DNA of 64,000 nt from positions 724,495,931 to 724,559,930 of the forward strand of contig CM054057.1 in assembly GCA_028641055.1 (NCBI GenBank), given 5' to 3'. The position numbers were made by a program, and so were the translations under genes. Source of the stretch: Alopecurus myosuroides (taxonomy: Eukaryota; Streptophyta; Magnoliopsida; Poales; Poaceae). This document shows positions 57,486-64,000 of this stretch, one piece after another. How positions within the stretch are numbered: the stretch's first letter is position 1; every line of letters begins with the position of its first letter. Under the pieces are notes generated by a model. The model was not told the DNA's origin, searched no databases, and was given only the letters and a program-made list of their open reading frames with translations.

Positions 57486-57825
57486 AACGTGTCAAAATAA
57501 TCAAAATTTCGATGTTTTATGTGTTCGTTGAAGTTTCAACATTTCTTCCTTCTTATTTTGGGCTGCAACTGTAGTAGGATAATTATGGGCTACGGAGTGC
57601 TATAAGGCCCAATAAAAAGGGCCTGCCAGGAGAGGGCCCAAGAAAGTGCCATCATGGCCCAAGTCTGGAAACAACCGCTCCTCCACTCACCGCAGTAACC
57701 CTGGCATGCAGCACACAACGTGTTCGTCACGATATTGTGAACGTGAAACGTGTCGCTTTAGTTCCGGCGGCCATTTATTGCTCCGTTGTGCATGCGGATC
57801 CTCCGTTCCACTCCCCCTCCCGGTG
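57486..57825 (+). other. Intergenic, AP2-like gene to coiled-coil gene
   Basis: Holds the 3' UTR of the AP2-like gene and the promoter of the next. No coding sequence is supported. Confidence 0.5.
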
Positions 57826-57833
57826 TATAAATA
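57826..57833 (+). promoter_or_regulatory. TATA box of coiled-coil gene
   Basis: TATAAATA in a GC-rich setting, 110 bp before the ATG at 57936. Confidence 0.65.
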
Positions 57834-57935
57834 GACGCACTCTTTAGTTCATCCTCTATCTGCCTCACCACGTCCCCTCAAGCGAAAACCCTTTGACGTA
57901 GTAGGTTCCACCGGTGATCGTTCCTCCAGGTGGCC

Positions 57936-58559
57936 ATGGCTCCACCGGCGAAGCGGTCTGCTGCCCTCATGTAGGTTCCATTTCCGTTCACGTACTTCTG
58001 ATCCGTTTCTGGATTCCTTGTGATTTCGTATTTCTTAGATCCTTTTCAGAATTCCTGGTGCTTTCATCTTTCTTAGATCCGTTTCTTATTTCCTCGTGAT
58101 TTCATCATTCTTAGATCCATTATGCATTTTAGATTAACATCAACTTACTATCATGCAACTATCTACAGGGCACATGAAGCCGAGCAGACGGTCATCTTCA
58201 GCGTTCTGGCGAGGAGGGTTGACATCCTAGAAGCTGAGGTTAAGAAGGCCTTGAAGCTCGCCTACGACAGTATCACCAAGGCTCGCGAAGCCAGGTCTGA
58301 GCAGGTGGCTCAGGGCGAAGCTTCCCTCATAGCGTTTCGCAGGTTGATGGATGATACGTCCAAGTTGAGGGCCAGGAGCATCGAACTGATCAAGAAGGTT
58401 GGGGAACTGAAGATCGGTTTAGCCCTGGCGGAGCCGAAAACTCTGATCACTCTCCTCGCAGCTGTGACTCCCCAGGCAAGGGAGGATCCAGTGCCATGGG
58501 AGGATCCAGTCCCGATGGAGGATCCAGTGCCATCGGAGGAGCTGTCGGCCCCCTACTGA
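57936..58559 (+). CDS. Small coiled-coil protein, two exons
   Basis: Predicted 141 aa. Exon 1 is 57936-57970 (start 'MAPPAKRSAAL'), intron 57971-58168 (GT/AG), exon 2 is 58169-58559; the intron splits a Met codon. Residues about 13-105 are charged and helical ('SVLARRVDILEAEVKKALKL', 'LRARSIELIKKVGELKIGL'), consistent with a coiled coil. The tail carries three EDPVP repeats. The basic start could be a nuclear signal. I do not recognise the family. The intron contains about three imperfect 55-bp repeats ending 'tcttagatcc'. Third cargo gene, same strand as the others, next to the right end. Confidence 0.65.
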
Positions 58560-59006
58560 TGCTCTTTATTTAGCCCCCTACTGCTGCCCCCGTGCTTCTG
58601 ATGTCCTGTTTAGATCGACAATCTCGTTTGTATCGTGTGGTATCTATTAATATGTAGTCTATGTTTATGTTCAACTACTATGTTTATTTTCTTAAGATCG
58701 ATCTAAGTGATAGAAGTTAAAAGGGTTACATTAGACTAATGCCGATGCAAAAACATATACCAAACAGATAATTCGATTTCACAATATGGACAAATAAATG
58801 ACAGAAATGAAAATGGATATATTCGCCTAATCTGCGACGTTCTCGTGGAACGAAACTCGCCTCCAACTCGGCCTATTGGGCTGGAAACAAAATTCCGCGA
58901 TGACACATATAAGAAACGTCGAGATTGACCGCGTCTTCAAGAGCAAATTCCACTTTTCAGCCATCCGCGACGGAAACCGCGCGACGTTATCAAAACGTGC
59001 CGCTCA
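58560..59006. promoter_or_regulatory. CACTA right subterminal region
   Basis: Begins as the 3' UTR of the coiled-coil gene. From 58830 it holds 'ctgcgacgttctcgtgg', 'aacgtcgagattgaccgcg' and 'ccgcgacggaaaccgcgcga', words shared with the left subterminal region. No gene. Confidence 0.5.
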
Positions 59007-59038
59007 AAACGTTCTGGATCGCGCGGAATTTGGTAGTG
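59007..59038 (-). repeat. CACTA right terminal inverted repeat
   Basis: Exact reverse complement of 3981-4012, ending TTTGGTAGTG. Confidence 0.85.
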
Positions 59039-59345
59039 GGGGGGAGCCACCCCATGGTGTGGGCCCCTGGTGGCCCCCCTCCGGCTTTCCTTGTGGCTAG
59101 CTCCCTCTTCTGAACTTCTAAGATACCTCCGGTGTCCCCCATCTTCTTCTGATCTTCTGAAATAGGGTATCTTGACGGTGCTTTTTTCCATCAGAATTCT
59201 GGCCCGGGTGTTTATTCTCCAAAAATTATGAAACATGCAAAATAAGATAAAATAACATAAGGTATGTATCATAACATGAAATATATCGATGAATAACAGA
59301 AAATAACAATATAAAACGGTGATGCAAAATGGACGTATCAACTAT
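59039..59345. repeat. Right flank of CACTA insertion (R-like host repeat)
   Basis: Starts with a G run, then 'agccaccccatggtgtgggc', which aligns with the R copy at about 1507-1545. It runs to 'ggacgtatcaactatcggtt', the usual end of an R-like unit. Non-coding. Confidence 0.6.
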
Positions 59346-60697
59346 CGGTTCAGTAGCAACGTGGTATCTACACAACACAATCAAATTACTTTGTCCCGAA
59401 GCAGTGAGGTGGTCAATCTCACCGGTTTTGTTGAAAACAAAGGATTAGACCTATAGTGTGGAAAATAGTACTTTCTTATAGTAAATGAAAGAGAACAGTG
59501 ATGTCAGTGAATGAGAGGAAAATAGTAATTGCAGTAGGAAAACCGTGGTTGAAGTGGTTGTATTATCAGTGTAAAGAAATGGACCGGGGCCGACAGTTCA
59601 CTAGTGGTGTCTCTCCAAAACAGATAGATAACATGCTGGGTAAACAAATTACAGCTGGTTAATTGATAGATATAAAGGCTGCACCGTAGTGCATATGCAT
59701 GAAATGATGATTACTATGTGATTCTTGCGGGCATTACAACATAACTCATAGAACGTTATCCAAATGCATCTATGACTAATAATTGATGGTGCAGATCTTG
59801 CGCTTGTTGGGAAACCCCAAGAGAAAGGTATGATGAGCACAACAGCCGTTTTCTCTCAGAATGAAACCAAGGTTTAATCAACCATTTGGAGGAAGGAGTA
59901 AGTTCATAAGGTTGATGCAGCTGAGGTCGCAGGGCGCACTACCGGTTCAGCAGCAACTTGGATCCTACACAACACAAACAATTCACTTTGTCCCAACAAA
60001 GCATTGAGGTTGTCAATCTCACTGGTTTTGCTGAAGACAAAGAGGTTAAACGTATTGTGTAAAAAATAGTAGGAGAACAGTATGAAAGCAGTATGAAAGT
60101 AGTGTGAAAGCAGTGGAAGCAGTGTGTGTATTATCGGAATGAGAAAATGGACCGGGGTCCACAGTTCACTTGTGGTGTCTCTCCGTGAAAGATAAATAAC
60201 GTGTGTGGTGAACAAATTACAGGTGGGACATTGGCAGAAATGAAGGCTGCACCGGAGTGCATATGCAAGACATAAAAATTATTATGTGATTCATGCGGGC
60301 ATTACAACAAAATACATAGACCGTCATCCAACTGCATCTATGACTAATAATCCACCCTCTAAATATCATCCGAACAAACGTTGGGTATTAAGTTGCAGGC
60401 AACAGATTATCGCAGTAAGCAAAGTGTGTAATGTAAATAATGTAAACTAAGTAAACACCGTTGTTTTCTCCCTAATGGAAACATCACATCCTTCATCCGT
60501 CACGTTTCTGTCACTCGAGCACAGATGCTAAGGAGGCATGAACCCACTATCGAGCATAAATACTCCCTCTTGGAGTTACTAGAATCTACTTGGCCAGAGC
60601 ATCTACTATAACAGAGATCATGAAAGATCATAAATAACATATGTATGAATATAACATGATAGATTGACAATACGAAGACACAGCATTCAACATTCAT
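59346..60697. repeat. Repeat units preceding R module, two copies
   Basis: Two partial copies of the same non-coding unit: 59346-59790 and 59940-60697. Both start 'cggttcag.agcaac' and contain 'cacagttcact.gtggtgtct'. The second leads directly into the R copy at 60698. A 150-bp stretch between them (59791-59939) is unassigned. Confidence 0.5.
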
Positions 60698-61370
60698 CAG
60701 ATCCCAGTAAACACAACATGTAGCATTACATAAAGATTATCTCGATCATGTAGGGCAGCTCACGAGATCTAAACATGAGCTACAAAGTGGATAAGACGAC
60801 CATCTAGCTACTGCTATGGACCTGTAGTCCAGGGATGAACTACTCACGCATCAGTTCAGAGGAGGGCATGGTTGTGTAGACCCCTCTAGTGATGATTTCC
60901 CCTCCAGGCAGGGTGCCGGGGAGAGCTCCAGAACCCTCCCGATCTCAGGATGACAATGACGGTGACCTCTGGTGTTTCTCGGGAAAAGTGGCATATCTTT
61001 AGGGTTCACGTATCGGGGGGTTATATAGGCGAAACGGCAATGGCGGTGGTTGCCCGAGGGGCCCACACCACCCCCAGGCGCGGCCAGGGGCCGGCGCCTC
61101 CCTATGGTGTGGCCCTCCTCCAGGCCTCTTTGGGACTCCGTGGAACCTTCGGGAATTCTAAGACTTCCGGGATTCGAATTTTTGAATTCCGAGAATATTT
61201 CCAGAATAACTTATCTGAAACTAAAAACAGCAGAAAAAAGGGAACTGGCTCTGTGGCATCTTGTCAATAGGTTAGTCCGGAAAATCGAAAAAAATGGCAT
61301 AAAGTGCATATCAAACATGTAGGAAACAACATGGAACATCATAAATTAAGGATATGTTTATGACATATCA
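60698..61370. repeat. R module copy
   Basis: From 'cagatcccagtaaacac' through 'ggacctgtagtccagggatg' and the G-rich block to 'gacatatcaa'. Non-coding. Confidence 0.65.
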
Positions 61371-62390
61371 ATAATCCACCCTCGGAGCGTGATCCAATCA
61401 AACCTCGGGTATTAAGTTGCAAGCAACAGATAATTGCATTCAGCAAAGTGTGTAATGTAAACATTGTAAACATCGTTGTTGTCTCCCTAATGGAAACATC
61501 ACATCCCCCACCTGCTACGTTTCTGTAACTCGAGCCTGAGTGAAATGGAGGCATGAACCCACTATCGAGCACAGATACCCCCTCTGGGAGTTACAAGAAT
61601 CAACTTGGCCAATGCATCTACTAGTAACGGAGAGCATGCAAGATCATAAATAACATAAACATGATAGATTGATAATCATTGGACATAGCATTCAATATTC
61701 ATCGGATCCCAGCAAACACAACATGTAGCATTACAATAATATTATCTTGATCATGTTAGGCAGCTCACAAGATGTAAACATGAGGCATAGAGAGGAGAGA
61801 ATAACCATCTAGCTACTGCTATGGACCCGTAGTCCAAGGATGAACTACTCAAGCATCACTCCGGAGGGAGGTATGGTGAGGAAGAGCCCTCCGGTGATGA
61901 TTCCCCCTCCCGGCAGGGGAGAGCTTCAGAACTCTCCCAAACTAGGGTTGAAGATGACGGCGGCTACAGAACTTTTGGTGGAAAAAGGCTCGGGTCTTTA
62001 GGGTTAACCCGTGGAGGAGCTTAAATTGGCGAGAGCGCAACGTCACTGGGCGTCCAGGGGGGCCACACCACCTGGTGGTGCGGCCAGGGGGCGCCGTCCT
62101 ATGGTGTGGGGCCTCTGAGCCCCCCTACAGTTCTCCTCCGGACTCCGTGTACGTGGCAAACTTCTAAGACCCTGGGATTTTGTTTCGTCCAATTCCGAGA
62201 ATATTTTGCAGAACAATTTTTCTGAAACCAACAAGAGCATAAAACAGGAACTGGCTCTATGGCATTTGTCAATAGGTTAGTCCGAGGAAATCCATAAAAA
62301 TGACATAAAGTGTATATGAAACAAGTAGCATATGGCATGAAAAAAACATGAAACATCATAAATTATAGATACGTTTAAGACGTATCAAGT
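61371..62390. repeat. Partial preceding unit plus R module copy
   Basis: 61371-61701 repeats the unit seen at 790-1110; 61702-62388 is a further R module, closest by eye to the copy at 1111-1830 (both have 'gaaaaaggctcgggtcttta'). Non-coding. Confidence 0.65.
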
Positions 62391-64000
62391 ACCAAGGCAA
62401 GCCATTATAAATTCTAGCTGTTGTTTTACTTATAATTATCTATCATGCATTGCTTACTTCTGAAGTTTTATACAAACTTGATCCAAAACTATGTTTTTCC
62501 AATGTGTGTTACTACTAGTAATGTTATTGTTTATTAATATTATTTCCACTAATTAAATCTTGGTCTTACCTAGCCCATAGACACCATATTATATTATCTA
62601 CCACCCATAATTAAAATACTAAGTCCCCTAGTGGACAATTTAAATTTTGGTTTTGAAAAAACAAATATTTCATGAAAACCTAGTGGAAAGGTGGGACTTT
62701 GTCCACATAAGGAGAAGAGAAAGTTTGTCGAAAGTGTTTTCTAAGAAATACGCCAGAGAACCAAAGTTGTACTGCCACATGACCTCAAAAGGGGTACGAG
62801 GTCTATCTTGATACTTGTGTATGTTAGTCCATGATCTACTTCAATGTGCTATATGGGTTCGAGTCCCCTGAACCGATTTGTAGCCAGGAGAGTGAAACGG
62901 GACATGCAAAGTGTGGGATTAATTTCCCCTCAGTTGCAATAGTTGGGTCTCCTGCCATTGTGGAGTGTTGTCACGGGAAACCGGATTGATACGACGGACT
63001 CACTCGGTGTCGGGGAGAACAAACCCAGTTGAATAGGTAGCCATTTACTACCGTAGACATAGTTGATGGTTAGGACCTGTTATGTGATGTTCTCATACTG
63101 TCGCGGACAGTCCGTGGTTGTTCACGGCAGATGTATTCGATCTTGTAGAATGTGTACACCTATGCAGAGTAAATCTATGCTGCGTCCTCGGATATGGACA
63201 GTTGAATGGCCATGTAGCTAGTATTGTGTCGATGTTTTCATAAAAGAGAAGTGAAAGTGGTGAAGTACCTCAGAGGTACTTGGAAATGGAGGTTTGTACC
63301 TAAGAGGTACCGGAGATTCATGAACTTGAAAGGTACTTGTTTTCCAAGAATTTTTAAAAATGAAAAACTGCCTTTTCTACAAATTGCCTATACTAAAACA
63401 TTGTGGATATGCGATATATACAAGAGAAACTTTATATCTTTTGAAGTATCTTCATCAACAAAGTTTAATAACACTTGTGCAACCATGATGGGTCCTCTAC
63501 TCATCATGGCTAGATAAACCCTAATTATAGCCCTCCTACATACACTTATGCATACTTGCATTCTTTAGCTTTCATTTCGGGTGACTTGCGAGTGCATTCA
63601 ATTGTACTCACATTGGTTTCGTTCCTTACTATTTACCTGGTCAGACTTCAAAGAGCAGCTTCAGGAAGATCACTTTGAGGATGAGTACTATTACGACCCT
63701 GCGAATTAAGCACGTCTCTGCGTCAGCAGCCTGTGGTGCTAAGGCTTGACTTGGGTTCTACCGCGTTATGTTTTGCTTCCGCTACCGTGTGTGTGTGTTA
63801 CCTGCCCTGCGTGGCAGCTATCTAAGGCTTGGTCATGTGACCGGTTGTGGAAGACTTTGTGTATTTGTGTAGTGGATGTTATACTCTGAACCACCAGCTC
63901 TAAGTATGTTTCTTATGACTATTTGATCTGAGATCATGAGTGTATGCATATTGGAGGTCTTGGACGACTAGTCCATGGTCCCCACAATACTTACAAATAG
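62391..64000. other. Unassigned sequence without supported gene
   Basis: No recognised domain. A short plus-strand frame near 63640-63710 ends with an acidic, Tyr-rich peptide ('EDHFEDEYYYDPAN' then stop), which looks like the C-terminus of a retroelement ORF, but its upstream part is not found. The rest is AT-rich and may be a further retroelement UTR. Confidence 0.35.

Larger units (their letters stand above)
3981..59038. mobile_element. Giant CACTA (En/Spm-type) transposon, nested
   Basis: Perfect 32-bp terminal inverted repeats (3981-4012 and 59007-59038) begin CACTACCAAATTCCGCGCGA. GGG flanks both sides, matching the 3-bp target duplication of CACTA elements, although it lies in G runs. 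Joining the flanks reproduces the host repeat seen intact at 1466-1545. Inside lie subterminal sequences rich in GCGACG/CGTCGC, a Transposase_24 (Ptta/En/Spm) gene, a long tandem-repeat region of the kind seen in some Triticeae CACTA families, and three host-like genes. Total 55,058 bp, about 21 kb after removing recognisable later insertions. No TNP2-type transposase is visible, so the element is probably non-autonomous. Uncertainty: the two ends could come from different related copies, and there is an assembly gap at 48724-48736. Confidence 0.75.

Overview
The window looks like intergenic DNA of a large-genome cool-season grass (Pooideae, probably Triticeae or a close relative). The reasons are the dense nesting of retrotransposons, a Stowaway-type MITE with CTCCCTCCG ends, grass-type Helitron ends, a Ptta/En/Spm (CACTA) protein, Tat-lineage Ty3/gypsy elements with an antisense ORF, and a grass-style divergent AP2 protein. 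The species cannot be fixed from the sequence, and no bacterial or organellar DNA is seen.

The key to the layout is one structure. A 32-bp terminal inverted repeat that begins CACTACCAAA is found at 3981-4012 and, inverted, at 59007-59038, with GGG on both outer sides. The outer flanks, joined across it, match an uninterrupted copy of the same host repeat at about 1466-1545. Nearly the whole window is therefore read as a single CACTA transposon of about 55 kb. Removing later insertions (Helitron, LINE, MITE, a 12-kb gypsy element and a 10-kb composite block) leaves about 21 kb. From left to right this holds a subterminal region, a minus-strand TnpA-like (Transposase_24) gene, a 358-bp satellite organised in higher-order repeats, and a right-hand cargo of three host-style genes on the plus strand. 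No TNP2-type catalytic transposase is visible.

Left arm: the 3' exon of the TnpA-like gene (4767-5165) is separated from its other exons (16672-17891) because its intron received a Helitron (5196-10627, itself holding a decayed LINE) and then a full-length LINE (10654-16281, perfect 17-bp target duplication). A MITE lies at 18848-19008.

Middle: 358-bp satellite monomers fill 19083-23949, 36127-38351 and 48737-51330. Seven monomer types recur in the fixed order A-B-C-D-E-F-G, with D present three, two or one times. A complete Tat-lineage gypsy element (23950-36126, TSD CCAGG, pol on minus, antisense ORF on plus) splits the first two blocks. A composite block (38352-48723) separates the last two: host repeat, then a truncated second Tat copy, then a second Tat-lineage element with a long pol ORF. 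It ends at a 13-base run of N.

Right arm: a four-exon B3-like gene with a 12-copy tandem repeat in its first intron, a single-exon AP2/ERF-like gene, and a two-exon coiled-coil gene. All three are open, while the neighbouring transposase-type genes are broken. Outside the CACTA (1-3980 and 59039-64000) there are only repeated LTR/UTR-like modules and no supported gene.
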